Both the position numbers and the translations under genes were made by a program. Below, piece after piece: positions 16,781 through 25,649 of a stretch of 58,096 nucleotides of DNA. This stretch comes from an uncultured Bacilli bacterium. GTDB taxonomy: Bacteria > Bacillota_I > Bacilli_A > RF39 > UBA660. The stretch is taken from assembly GCA_934167485.1 (NCBI GenBank), contig CAKPKL010000010.1, positions 1 through 58,096 of the forward strand, read 5' to 3'. The stretch's first letter is position 1. The number at the start of each line of letters is the position of its first letter. The notes under the pieces were generated by a model that did not search any database, was not told the DNA's origin, and saw nothing but the letters and a program-made list of their open reading frames with translations.

Positions 16781-17491
16781 AATATAAACTTTTTCATTAT
16801 TCAATTGTTCTTGATAATTACAAATATCTTCTATAGTTGTCTCTTTCCAGTTACTAAGTATTCCATAATCATACAAAGTAGATATAGCCTCATCAACATT
16901 TCCAATAAGTGATTTTTTAATATTATTACATTCACACCCTATACCCGTTTGTTTATAGGCTACAAGGTTATTTTTATAATAAATTGCAACACTACTCATA
17001 CTATCATCAGTTTGAAATTTATTATCAATATCCTTCTTTAAAATTATTTTAGTCCTTATTATATTATAAGTATCACCCAAGCAATCTTGTAACTCTTCAT
17101 ATTCTAAAATACAATCAAAATCATCGCAATTAAACCAATCTTTATTTTGATTATCAAAACTATCTGGTAATATAATTTTCATATTCTTTTTATACCAATC
17201 ACATGATCTTTTTTCTAAACTACTATCGCCGTATTTTCTAACTCCATTAGATTTTGCGATACTTATTATATTTTTGTGTTCTATCTTGTCTTGCCTAAAA
17301 CCTTTTTTATTTATAATATATGAATACATTCCACTTTCAGATTTAACACCACTAGAACCACTAACATAAAAACCAATTTGACCTTTAACAGAATTATTCT
17401 TTTTACTACTTTCTTTTGCGCACACTAACAAAGCTCCTGCAGCTATTAAAGCACACAATCTTGATCCTATAATTTTTAATTTAAGATTCAT
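16772..17491 (-). CDS. Secreted or membrane-anchored hypothetical protein
   Basis: 239 residues with an N-terminal hydrophobic stretch (about 8-25, SRLCALIAAGALLVCAK) that may be a signal peptide or lipoprotein-like anchor. The mature part has several cysteines (CDWYKK, NCDDFDCIL, DCLGD, GCECNN), suggesting disulfides outside the cell. No domain recognised. Its neighbours (ABC-F convergent, RNase R divergent) do not inform its role. Good SD GGGAGTG. Confidence 0.65.
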   Translation of the reverse strand: MNLKLKIIGSRLCALIAAGALLVCAKESSKKNNSVKGQIGFYVSGSSGVKSESGMYSYIINKKGFRQDKIEHKNIISIAKSNGVRKYGDSSLEKRSCDWYKKNMKIILPDSFDNQNKDWFNCDDFDCILEYEELQDCLGDTYNIIRTKIILKKDIDNKFQTDDSMSSVAIYYKNNLVAYKQTGIGCECNNIKKSLIGNVDEAISTLYDYGILSNWKETTIEDICNYQEQLNNEKVYIKK

Positions 17492-17623
17492 AATACACTC
17501 CCAATCCAGTAGTATATTACACTTATATTCTTTTTATGTCAATTAAATTTTATATTAAATTTAATTTTTACTTTACTTTCAAATTTATAATATGATAAAA
17601 TAAATGTGAAAGTAGGAGTGTAT

Positions 17624-19738
17624 ATGGAAGAATTGTCAAAATTGGTTATGTTATATTTTAAAAATGAAAACAAATTTCACACATCAAATGAAATCAAAAA
17701 GAAATTAAATATTAAAGGCTTAGAGCAAACTGAAATTTTTAATAGGGTAATTGACTCCCTTATCGAAAATGGAAGTTTGTTTTTTGATGATAAAAAGGGA
17801 TACAGAATATTTACTAATGAATTAGGTTTTGCATATGGAAAAATAGAAATAAACAAAACAGGTAATGGATTTGTTCATACAAAAGATGGCTATACTATAT
17901 TTATTAATAATGAAAATTTAAATGGGGCTCTAAATGGGGATACAGTTATTGTTCATTCAATTACAAATGGTAGAAACAAAAATTTTGAAGGAAAAATTAA
18001 AAGTATTTTGAAAAGAGAAACAGGTAATATTATATATCAAGTTATAATTGATGAAAATGGAATAAATCTCAAACCCTACAATAACTATGAACATATAAAA
18101 ATCGATATAAATAAAAATGAACTAAGAAACTTAGTAGATGGTCAAATGGTATTAGTAAATGTTAGCACTGAACTAAAAAATGGATGTTACAAAGCAGAAA
18201 TAATTAAAACTATTGGTCATAAAAATGACCCTGGAATAGATGTTAGATTAATAGCTATTAAATACAATGTACCTATTGATTTTTCAAAAGAGGTATTAGA
18301 AGAGGCAAATAAATTACCAAAAGAAGTAAGCCCTAAAGACATCATAAACAGAATTGATTTAAGAGAAAAACAAATATTTACTATAGATTGTGATGATACA
18401 AAAGATAGAGATGATGCAATTTTTGTAGAAAAATTAGAAAATGGTAATTACAAATTAATAGTAAGTATTGCTGATGTAAGTCATTATGTTAAGAGAGGAT
18501 CAAAATTATTTGATGAAGCATTAAATAGATGCACAAGTCATTATATAAACAATACCTGCATCCCTATGTTTCCTCACATTCTATCAAATGGTATTTGTTC
18601 TTTAAATGAAGGAGTAGATAGATTAACTAAATCTTGTGAAATGGAAATAAATTCAAATGGGGATATCATTAATTATAATATTTATGATTCCGTTATTAAT
18701 TCTAGAAAAGCTATGAAATATAGCGAAGTTAACAAAGTTTTAAATGGAGAAAAATTAGATAAATATACACCTTTCCTAGATCAATTAAAAATAATGAATG
18801 AATTAAATAATATCCTAGAAAGAAAAAAAGAAGAAAGAAATTATCTTGATTTTGATATTTCTGATATAAAACTTATACAAAATGATTATGGAAAACCAGT
18901 TGATTTTAAAACTGATGAAAGAGGTGTTGCTGAGAAATTAATTGAAAATTTTATGGTCATAACAAATACAACAGTAGCTCAAAATTATTCTTGGTTACCT
19001 TTTATATTCAGAGTGCATGAATATCCAAAAGAAGAAAAAATTAATTCAATTATAGATTTATTAAAAGCATCTGGAGTTAACATTAATAAATGCAAATCAA
19101 TAAATGAATACTCAATAAACAGTATTCTTGAACAAATAAAAAAGGTAGACTCGAACGGTATATTTAGAAATTATTTATTAAAGGCAATGGAAAGGGCTAA
19201 ATATGATATTTTAAATTGTGGTCATTTTGCTCTACAATTACCTTTATATTGTCATTTTACCTCTCCTATAAGAAGGGTAGCTGACTTTATGATTCATACA
19301 GTAATATCTGAATTAAATGATTTTGATTATAGTAAAGAAAGCATAGATAATTTAGAAAATGAATTAAATGAAATAAGTAAATCTGCATCTAAATTAGAAA
19401 AAATAGATTTTGATATGGAAAATGAAGGAAAAGCTATGGCAATGGCTGAATATATGGAAAATCATATAGGAGATAGATTTGAAGGAATTGTAAGTGAGGT
19501 ATATCAACATGGTATGTTTGTAAGAACAAACAATAATATATCTGGTAAAGTAAGTTTTGAAAACATGTTAGATGATAAATATAGTTTTGATAATGATAGA
19601 AAACTAATAATAGGAAAAAATACAAAAAACAAGTATAAAATTGGTGATAAAGTAATAGTACTTGTTAAAGATGCTAGTAAAGAAAATAGGACAATTAATT
19701 TCCAAATAGGTAAACAAAAGAGTTTAAGCTATGCTTAA
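17624..19738 (+). CDS. rnr: Ribonuclease R
   Basis: 704 residues from ATG 17624 (SD TAGGAG); the longer frame begins at GTG 18 nt earlier. Order: N-terminal winged helix (about 1-65), cold-shock domains (about 65-220), RNB catalytic domain from about 235 with IDCDDTKDRDDAI (the aspartates that hold Mg2+), and a C-terminal S1 domain (about 620-695, GDRFEGIVSEVYQHGMFV). This 3'-5' exonuclease degrades structured RNA. smpB and tmRNA, frequent neighbours in Bacillota, are not nearby. A hairpin terminator overlaps its end. Confidence 0.96.
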   Translation: MEELSKLVMLYFKNENKFHTSNEIKKKLNIKGLEQTEIFNRVIDSLIENGSLFFDDKKGYRIFTNELGFAYGKIEINKTGNGFVHTKDGYTIFINNENLNGALNGDTVIVHSITNGRNKNFEGKIKSILKRETGNIIYQVIIDENGINLKPYNNYEHIKIDINKNELRNLVDGQMVLVNVSTELKNGCYKAEIIKTIGHKNDPGIDVRLIAIKYNVPIDFSKEVLEEANKLPKEVSPKDIINRIDLREKQIFTIDCDDTKDRDDAIFVEKLENGNYKLIVSIADVSHYVKRGSKLFDEALNRCTSHYINNTCIPMFPHILSNGICSLNEGVDRLTKSCEMEINSNGDIINYNIYDSVINSRKAMKYSEVNKVLNGEKLDKYTPFLDQLKIMNELNNILERKKEERNYLDFDISDIKLIQNDYGKPVDFKTDERGVAEKLIENFMVITNTTVAQNYSWLPFIFRVHEYPKEEKINSIIDLLKASGVNINKCKSINEYSINSILEQIKKVDSNGIFRNYLLKAMERAKYDILNCGHFALQLPLYCHFTSPIRRVADFMIHTVISELNDFDYSKESIDNLENELNEISKSASKLEKIDFDMENEGKAMAMAEYMENHIGDRFEGIVSEVYQHGMFVRTNNNISGKVSFENMLDDKYSFDNDRKLIIGKNTKNKYKIGDKVIVLVKDASKENRTINFQIGKQKSLSYA

Positions 19739-19748
19739 ACCCTTTTTA
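19722..19748 (+). terminator. Terminator of rnr
   Basis: GTTTAAGC-TAT-GCTTAAAC stem followed by CCTTTTTATTT. Confidence 0.88.
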
Positions 19749-21467
19749 TTTATTAATAACATTCTCAAAATCATCTACTTTAGATTCTTTTTCATCTTGC
19801 TCTTTTTTCTGATCATCGTCTTCTAATTTAGAAGTCTCTGCCTTAGAATCATCAATTTTATCATCGTTATTTAAATTATCATTTTCATTTTTTTCTTCTT
19901 CTATTTTTTCTATTTCTTTAGAAACTTGTTTTACCTCTTGTTTAGGTGTCAAATTATTATTAGTTTGATTAGAATTTACTTTTTTTACACTATTAGATTC
20001 ATCACTAATATTGTTATAAGTAGAATCTAATACATTCCCTCTTAAAACACTATTAATTAAACTTTTTGCACTTTCAACACTTTCATTATCTGGTTCCATT
20101 ACATATAATAATTGATTATATGTATAAGTATAATTACTACTATCAGTACCTGATAAACTATAAGAAGTCACATTCCATTTAGGCATATCATTTAACTGCA
20201 TTTTAATTAGTGCTGTTATTTTTTTTATACTCATATTAGTTTGATATTTGCCATCTATTGCAGATAATAAAGAATTGTATTTAGTAATGATAGATTTATC
20301 TGTAGCCTTTCTTATTAAAGCCTCTATTAAAGCTTGTTGATTTTTACCTCTTTGTCTATCTCCATCTGCAAATGCTTTTCTAGTCCTTACAAAATCTAAT
20401 GCTTCTTCACCATCTACTTTATTCATTCCGGCTTTAAAACTATATCCAGAATATGACACAAACGTATATTCAGAATATATATCAACTCCACCCAAAGCAT
20501 TAACTATATCAATAACAGAAGTGAAATTGACTTTAATATAATAATTAATTTTTGTATCTAATAGATCTTCTAAAGTTTTAACCGACATATCTATTCCATA
20601 AATTCCCGCATGAGTTAATTTATCCTTAACTCCAGTTGTACCATGTAATTGAACATAATAATCTCTAGGAATTGAAATTAATAAAACCTGTTTTGTAGAT
20701 GGATTTACAAGCATAACAATATTAACATCACTTCTTGATACAGAAGAAATTTCGCCATAAGTATCAATACCGCTTATATAAATTGCAAAAGGTTCTTTAG
20801 TGACTTTGACATCCTTTAAAGTGGATTCAACTTTAACCTTTACTGTAAATTTTGTTAATTCCTTAGTCAAACTTGAAAAATCAGAATGTTCTTCTTCAAC
20901 TAATTTTTTTATAGAATCTTCAATCATAATAACATTTATTTTTTTATTTAATAAGTCTTCTACTAATGAATCAGAATTTTTATATGCCTTATAATCAACC
21001 TTTACAGTTTTACTCAATCTTTTTTTAGCCTCTTCCGATCCTTTTGAATTTTCAAAAAATCCAACAGTTTCACCTTCAATATCCTTTAATTTATCAAATT
21101 TTGAATCTTTTAAAACAATTATTGAATAATGCTCTAATTTATATTTACTATCACCATTACTAGATAAAACTCCCAAAGTTCTACAAATATAAAAATTAGC
21201 AATAGAAAATAATAAAATTAAAATTATAGAAAAGACAGAAATTATATTTTTTGGTTTCTTTTTTAATCTTTTAAAATTTAAAAATGGCACACAAATTACA
21301 TTTATAACAGCTATCACAATTGCTATAATAATTAAATATTTAGTTGGAAGTAAATCTATATATAATAAAACTCCCAAAAATCCTAAAGAATTAAGTAAAA
21401 GTAATATACTCAATATCTTGTGGAATATTCCTTTTTTATTTTTTACATTTGTTTTCTTTTTTTTCAT
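19746..21467 (-). CDS. LytR-CpsA-Psr (LCP) family glycopolymer ligase with extra lobed domain
   Basis: 573 residues. Three membrane helices (about 12-105) are followed by a domain at about 120-225 (EHYSIIVLKDSKFDKLKDIEGETVGFF, KKINVIMIEDS) that resembles a lobe of a type-2 periplasmic binding protein. The LCP domain is at about 235-440 (ISGIDTYG, LISIPRDYYVQLHG, ALDFVRTRK, GDRQRGKNQQ); these arginines and aspartates bind the polyprenyl-pyrophosphate donor. An acidic low-complexity tail of about 80 residues ends it. LCP enzymes attach teichoic acid or capsule to peptidoglycan. Confidence 0.93.
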   Translation of the reverse strand: MKKKKTNVKNKKGIFHKILSILLLLNSLGFLGVLLYIDLLPTKYLIIIAIVIAVINVICVPFLNFKRLKKKPKNIISVFSIILILLFSIANFYICRTLGVLSSNGDSKYKLEHYSIIVLKDSKFDKLKDIEGETVGFFENSKGSEEAKKRLSKTVKVDYKAYKNSDSLVEDLLNKKINVIMIEDSIKKLVEEEHSDFSSLTKELTKFTVKVKVESTLKDVKVTKEPFAIYISGIDTYGEISSVSRSDVNIVMLVNPSTKQVLLISIPRDYYVQLHGTTGVKDKLTHAGIYGIDMSVKTLEDLLDTKINYYIKVNFTSVIDIVNALGGVDIYSEYTFVSYSGYSFKAGMNKVDGEEALDFVRTRKAFADGDRQRGKNQQALIEALIRKATDKSIITKYNSLLSAIDGKYQTNMSIKKITALIKMQLNDMPKWNVTSYSLSGTDSSNYTYTYNQLLYVMEPDNESVESAKSLINSVLRGNVLDSTYNNISDESNSVKKVNSNQTNNNLTPKQEVKQVSKEIEKIEEEKNENDNLNNDDKIDDSKAETSKLEDDDQKKEQDEKESKVDDFENVINK

Positions 21468-21543
21468 TATACATCACCCTATAATTATATCACGATAAAA
21501 GTGTTATTTTGGATTTTCTGCATTCTTTTTTATAAACTTTACA

Positions 21544-22665
21544 TTATTCAAAATATTTTTTATATTGCTTTATAAAGAAATCATCTGTCATTCCTGCCAT
21601 ATAATCTATAACTTTACGAGCTTGTGAAGTCTCATCTATATATGATTTATCCATGTTAAGTAAGTAAACTTTAAATATGTCTTCATCATAAGCCTTTTCA
21701 ACTACTTGTTTATAATACAAATCAAATAATTTTTTAAACATTAATTTAATATTATTTAATTCTTTAGTAGTATTTGCTTTATTATATATATTGATGTAAT
21801 TAAATTCAATTAGTTTATTAAGAGCTATATTTATATTAGAAGACATTTTAATATAATTTTTATCAATACTGTTATTTATAATATCGGTAACAATAGTATT
21901 TACAATATCAGAATTAGTAATACCTAAAACATCTACAATCTCTTTTGGTATTTCTTCAAGTCCTACGACACCCAATCTTACTGCATCTTCTATATCTCTA
22001 CCTATATATGCGATGATATCACTTATTCTAACAACACATCCTTCAAGTGTCATCGGTTTTACTTCCTTTAATATATTCTTGTCAGTATAACTTTTTTTAT
22101 ACTCTTCAAAGAACTGTTCTTTTGTTTTTTTTACTGGAGCATACTCACCTTCGAGAATTTCCCCATTATGGCAAAAAATTGCATCCAAAACTTGTATAGT
22201 TATATTGCTTCCTAATCCATTATTTTCAATATTTAAAAGAGTTCTAACGCTTTGTACATTATGATTAAAATAACCCTCTCCAAACTCTTGACTTAATTCA
22301 CTTAAAATTTTTTCTCCAACATGCCCGTATGGCACATGACCTAAATCATGCCCCAAACTTGCTGCCTCAATTAAATCTTCATTCAAGTTAAGAGCTCTTC
22401 CTATCGTACGGGCTATTCTACTTACCATTTGTACGTGAGTCATTCTTTTACTAATCATATCATTTTCTCTATTAGTGAATACTTGTGTTTTATCTATATA
22501 TCTAACATATGATAAAGAATAAATTACCTTATCAATATCTCTAAAAAAAGGAGTTCTAAAACTTTCTTTTATATCCTTTAATCTATAAGCATCCTCATCT
22601 CTACAAGCATATTTAGACAAATTTTTATTATTTTTTTTCATATTTTCAATTATTTTATTATCCAT
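21544..22665 (-). CDS. HD-domain dGTP triphosphohydrolase-like protein
   Basis: 373 residues from ATG 22663-22665 behind GGTGATGTCT. The HD phosphohydrolase motifs are THVQMVSRIAR (first His), LGHDLGHVPYGHVGE (HD) and ISDIIAYIGRDIEDA (last Asp), in the order of the dGTPase/Dgt family. It probably hydrolyses dNTPs to nucleoside and triphosphate, affecting nucleotide pools or phage defence. Monocistronic on the minus strand. Confidence 0.92.
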   Translation of the reverse strand: MDNKIIENMKKNNKNLSKYACRDEDAYRLKDIKESFRTPFFRDIDKVIYSLSYVRYIDKTQVFTNRENDMISKRMTHVQMVSRIARTIGRALNLNEDLIEAASLGHDLGHVPYGHVGEKILSELSQEFGEGYFNHNVQSVRTLLNIENNGLGSNITIQVLDAIFCHNGEILEGEYAPVKKTKEQFFEEYKKSYTDKNILKEVKPMTLEGCVVRISDIIAYIGRDIEDAVRLGVVGLEEIPKEIVDVLGITNSDIVNTIVTDIINNSIDKNYIKMSSNINIALNKLIEFNYINIYNKANTTKELNNIKLMFKKLFDLYYKQVVEKAYDEDIFKVYLLNMDKSYIDETSQARKVIDYMAGMTDDFFIKQYKKYFE

Positions 22666-22811
22666 AGACATCACCATATATTATTATAACATAGATACAA
22701 ACAAAATTCATCTTAAAGACATTATGTACATTTAGTGAAATATGTAGAAATTTTTATAAAAAAAAGGATTTAAATAATTAAAATAGTATGATATATATAT
22801 GAGGTGAAATT

Positions 22812-23552
22812 ATGAAAGATGAAATATTAAAAATTAAAGAAAAATTTGACAAAATAAAAAAGATTGGCTGGATAGAAAGCAAAAGAGTTGGAAGTACAGG
22901 AGTTGGATACACATTAGAATTTATGTTTAATACTGATGAAAACAATTTAGAAATACCTGATTTAAATATATTTGAATTAAAGGCACATAGAAATTTTTCC
23001 AATTCATATATAACACTTTTTAATGCCACTCCAGATGGTGATTATTTATTTGAAATCGAGAGATTAAGAAAACAATATGGATACCCAGACAAAGATTTCA
23101 AACAATATAAAATCGTAAATTGTGATGTGTTTGCTAATAAAATTACAAACCTAGGTGCAAAATATAAACAAACAATAAAAATAAATACAGATGAGGAAAA
23201 AATTAGACTGAACATTTTAAATAATGATTTAAACTTAATAGACAATGAGATTAGCTGGTCTTTCAAATTAATTAAGGATAAATTTAAAAGAAAATTACAA
23301 TTTTTAACGTTTGTTGAAGCAGAAAAAAAGACAGTTAATGGCAAAGAATATTTTAAATATAAAGATATTGTTTTTTACGAAGCTTATTCTTTTGATAAAT
23401 TTATAGAATTATTAAATAAAGGAATAATTAAAATAACTTTTAAAATTGGTATATTTAAATCTGGAAAAAGACAAGGACAAGTACACGATCATGGTACAGG
23501 ATTTTCAATAAAAAAAGAAAATTTAAATTTTTTATATAAAAAAATTATATAG
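22812..23552 (+). CDS. MvaI/BcnI family restriction endonuclease (solitary)
   Basis: 246 residues. The family pattern is clear: KIGWIESKRVGSTGVGYTLE (about 17-36), then PDLNIFELKAHR with D50, E55 and K57 forming a PD-(D/E)xK site, SNSYITLFNATP, and a C-terminal GTGFSIKKENL. MvaI and BcnI are monomeric enzymes that cut CCWGG or CCSGG-type sites one strand at a time. No methyltransferase gene lies beside it in the window. AT content matches its neighbours. It sits between the dgt-like gene and a tRNA array. Confidence 0.87.
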   Translation: MKDEILKIKEKFDKIKKIGWIESKRVGSTGVGYTLEFMFNTDENNLEIPDLNIFELKAHRNFSNSYITLFNATPDGDYLFEIERLRKQYGYPDKDFKQYKIVNCDVFANKITNLGAKYKQTIKINTDEEKIRLNILNNDLNLIDNEISWSFKLIKDKFKRKLQFLTFVEAEKKTVNGKEYFKYKDIVFYEAYSFDKFIELLNKGIIKITFKIGIFKSGKRQGQVHDHGTGFSIKKENLNFLYKKII

Positions 23553-23660
23553 TGAATTTTAACTTTGGATATTACGGGAAATGTTTTGCTTTTATGTATA
23601 TTAGAAATATATAAGTATAATATAGTTAAATAGTTTATAGGTTTGGAATCAAGGGGGATA

Positions 23661-23687
23661 AAAAAACTATCAACAATGTGATAGTTT
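23661..23687 (-). terminator. Terminator of the first tRNA array
   Basis: Minus strand AAACTATC/GATAGTTT stem, 8-nt loop, then a T-run. The 110 bp between here and the endonuclease gene hold no gene I can support. Confidence 0.85.
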
Positions 23688-23698
23688 AATAACTTAAA

Positions 23699-23775
23699 TG
23701 GTCGGGAAAACAGGATTTGAACCTGCAACCCCTTGGTCCCAAACCAAGTGCTCTACCAAGTTGAGCCATTTCCCG
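23699..23775 (-). tRNA. tRNA-Pro (TGG anticodon)
   Basis: 77 nt with CCA. Acceptor CGGGAAA/TTTCCCG; anticodon loop TTTGGGA gives TGG. Last gene of the six-tRNA array. Confidence 0.97.
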
Positions 23776-23780
23776 AAATA

Positions 23781-23857
23781 TGGTGCGCTCGAAGGGATTC
23801 GAACCCCTGACCTTTTGGTTCGTAGCCAAACACTCTATCCAGCTGAGCTACGAGCGC
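23781..23857 (-). tRNA. tRNA-Arg (ACG anticodon)
   Basis: 77 nt with CCA. Acceptor GCGCTCG/CGAGCGC; anticodon loop CTACGAA gives ACG, which needs A34-to-inosine editing by TadA to read CGN codons. Confidence 0.97.
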
Positions 23858-23880
23858 ATTGCCACGTTATATATTTAAAA

Positions 23881-23956
<76 letters not shown>

Positions 23957-23964
23957 AAAAAAAA

Positions 23965-24040
23965 TGGCGGTTCCGACGAGAATCGAACTCGCGATCTTCT
24001 GCGTGACAGGCAGACGTGATAACCGCTACACCACGGAACC
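23965..24040 (-). tRNA. tRNA-Asp (GTC anticodon)
   Basis: 76 nt with CCA. Acceptor GGTTCCG/CGGAACC; anticodon loop CTGTCAC gives GTC. Confidence 0.97.
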
Positions 24041-24043
24041 ATT

Positions 24044-24120
24044 TGGTTGCGGGAGATGGATTTGAACCAACGACCTCTGGGTTATGAGCCCAGCGAGCTA
24101 CCAAGCTGCTCCATCCCGCG
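24044..24120 (-). tRNA. Initiator tRNA-fMet (CAT anticodon)
   Basis: 77 nt with CCA. The acceptor starts with C1 facing A72, a mismatch that marks initiator tRNA, and the anticodon stem carries GGG/CCC pairs (TGGGCTCATAACCCA). Confidence 0.97.
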
Positions 24121-24141
24121 ATATTACTTAACAACATTAAA

Positions 24142-24232
24142 TGGCGGAGAAAGAGGGATTCGAACCCCCGCGCCGTCGCCGACCTCCCGGTTTTCAAGAC
24201 CGGTCCCTTCAACCAGACTTGGGTATTTCTCC
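24142..24232 (-). tRNA. tRNA-Ser (TGA anticodon)
   Basis: 91 nt with CCA and a long variable arm (GGTCGGCGACGGCGC). Acceptor GGAGAAA/TTTCTCC; anticodon loop CTTGAAA gives TGA. First gene of the array. Confidence 0.97.
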
Positions 24233-24252
24233 AAAATGTGTTGACAAGAGAA

Positions 24253-24281
24253 ATTATAACACACCATGACACTGTTGTCAA
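24253..24281 (-). promoter_or_regulatory. Promoter of the six-tRNA array (Ser-fMet-Asp-Phe-Arg-Pro)
   Basis: Exact consensus TTGACA (24276-24281), 17-bp spacer, TATAAT (24253-24258) on the minus strand, 20 bp before tRNA-Ser. Confidence 0.92.
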
Positions 24282-24340
24282 TAAATTTTATGAAAAAAAT
24301 TCACTAAAATTACATTTTTATCATATTTTGATTAAAATAC

Positions 24341-24365
24341 AAAAAAAGAACCTCAAGAGAAGTTC
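24341..24365 (-). terminator. Terminator of the second tRNA array
   Basis: Minus strand GAACTTC/GAGGTTC stem (one G-U), TCTT loop, T7 run. The plus strand also has a T6 run. Confidence 0.85.
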
Positions 24366-24377
24366 GTTTTTTCTAAT

Positions 24378-24466
24378 TGGTGCCTAAGGCCGGACTTGAA
24401 CCGGCACGGGATTTGACTCCCGCAGGATTTTAAGTCCTGTGCGTCTACCAATTTCGCCACTCAGGC
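24378..24466 (-). tRNA. tRNA-Leu (TAA anticodon)
   Basis: 89 nt with CCA and a long variable arm. Acceptor GCCTGAG/CTTAGGC; anticodon loop CTTAAAA gives TAA. Its wobble base is a likely target of the TrmL enzyme encoded at 4101-4610. Confidence 0.96.
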
Positions 24467-24471
24467 ACAGA

Positions 24472-24547
24472 TGGTGTCCCGCTGGAGATTCGAACTCCAG
24501 ACCCTTTGATTAAAAGTCAAATGCTCTACCGACTGAGCTAGCGGAAC
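24472..24547 (-). tRNA. tRNA-Lys (TTT anticodon)
   Basis: 76 nt with CCA. Acceptor GTTCCGC/GCGGGAC; anticodon loop CTTTTAA gives TTT. Confidence 0.97.
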
Positions 24548-24555
24548 AAATTTAG

Positions 24556-24630
24556 TGGTTGCCTCGGCTAGATTCGAACTAGCGCATGCCACAGTCAAAG
24601 TGTGGTGCCTTACCGCTTGGCTACGAGGCA
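24556..24630 (-). tRNA. tRNA-Gln (TTG anticodon)
   Basis: 75 nt with CCA. Acceptor TGCCTCG/CGAGGCA; anticodon loop CTTTGAC gives TTG. Confidence 0.97.
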
Positions 24631-24657
24631 ATCTTACTGATAGCATGTCAATTAAAG

Positions 24658-24741
24658 TGGTGGAAGGAGATGGAGTCGAACCATCGAACCCGAAGGAACA
24701 GATTTACAGTCTGCCGCGTTTGACCACTTCGCTATCCTTCC
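24658..24741 (-). tRNA. tRNA-Tyr (GTA anticodon)
   Basis: 84 nt with CCA and an extended variable arm. Acceptor GGAAGGA/TCCTTCC (with GGAG side); anticodon loop CTGTAAA gives GTA. Confidence 0.97.
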
Positions 24742-24746
24742 ATAAG

Positions 24747-24822
<76 letters not shown>

Positions 24823-24830
24823 AAAAAAAA

Positions 24831-24907
24831 TGGTGGGCGATATAGGACTCGAACCTATGACCCCTTGCTTGTAAGGCAAGTGCTCTAACCAACTGAGCTA
24901 ATCGCCC
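24831..24907 (-). tRNA. tRNA-Val (TAC anticodon)
   Basis: 77 nt with CCA. Acceptor GGGCGAT/ATCGCCC; anticodon loop CTTACAA gives TAC. First gene of the second array. Confidence 0.97.
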
Positions 24908-24927
24908 GTAAAAACTTGACATAATTA

Positions 24928-24956
24928 ACTATACCATGCTAAATATAATTTGTCAA
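24928..24956 (-). promoter_or_regulatory. Promoter of the second tRNA array (Val-Thr-Tyr-Gln-Lys-Leu)
   Basis: TTGACA (24951-24956), 17-bp spacer, TATAGT (24928-24933) on the minus strand. It begins 8 bp past the stop of the S1-domain gene. Confidence 0.88.
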
Positions 24957-24963
24957 TCTTTTT

Positions 24964-25323
24964 TTATTTATTTTTTATTTTTTTTAATGATTCTTCAATC
25001 CAAATAGGTAATTTATACTCTAAAGTTCTAAATCCTAAAGACGTTTCTTTTATTTTTTTTCTTTTAATTGCTACTTTTCTTTTATATTCTATATTTTTAA
25101 TACTCAATTTTAAATGACCTAACTCTTCATCGACATCGAGAATTTCAACAAATATGACATCACCAATATGGACAAAATCATTTATACTTTTCACAAAACC
25201 ATAAGATATTTCAGATATATGTATGAGTCCTGTATAATAATCGTCACAAGAAACAAACACTCCATAAGATTCAATCCCTGTAACGGTTCCTCTTATAATT
25301 CTTCCTTTCTTAATTTTAGACAT
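24964..25323 (-). CDS. S1 RNA-binding domain protein (GSP13/CvfD-like)
   Basis: 119 residues from ATG 25321-25323 (SD GGGTGG). An S1 domain fills about 1-75 (GRIIRGTVTGIESYGVFVSCDDYYTGLIHISEIS...GHLKLSIK), followed by a basic helix-rich tail. Length and layout match general stress protein 13 (YugI/CvfD), a ribosome-associated regulator in Bacillota. Lies directly upstream of the tRNA array promoter. Confidence 0.88.
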   Translation of the reverse strand: MSKIKKGRIIRGTVTGIESYGVFVSCDDYYTGLIHISEISYGFVKSINDFVHIGDVIFVEILDVDEELGHLKLSIKNIEYKRKVAIKRKKIKETSLGFRTLEYKLPIWIEESLKKIKNK

Positions 25324-25418
25324 TTTACCACCCACAAAAATTATAGCACATTTTGTCGAATAAAAAAAGGCTTTACAAATCTATATCATTATTATATAAT
25401 ACGATTTAGGTGATGAAG

Positions 25419-25649
25419 ATGAAAAAACAAGAAGAAAAAATAATTGGCATTATAGATAAATTAAGACCATATTTAGTTAGTGAGGGTGGAAATATTGAAT
25501 TTGTTAAATATGAAGATAACATAGTATATATAAGGATGATGGGAGCATGCGCTAATTGTCAAATGCTAGATTACACACTAAAAGATGGTATTGAAGCGGC
25601 TATCATGAATGAAGTACCTGAAGTTATTGAAGTAATTAATATACCTTAG
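25419..25649 (+). CDS. NifU C-terminal-like Fe-S scaffold protein
   Basis: 76 residues from ATG 25419, 5 nt behind AGGTGA. It is the NifU C-terminal (Nfu) domain: LRPYLVSEGGNIEFV, the CxxC motif in GACANCQM that binds the cluster, and LKDGIEAAIMNEVPEV. It delivers Fe-S clusters to client proteins. It is a standalone form, as in Bacillus YutI. Its last 14 bases overlap the convergent yutH-like gene; in Bacillus yutH and yutI are also close, which supports both assignments. Confidence 0.92.
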   Translation: MKKQEEKIIGIIDKLRPYLVSEGGNIEFVKYEDNIVYIRMMGACANCQMLDYTLKDGIEAAIMNEVPEVIEVINIP

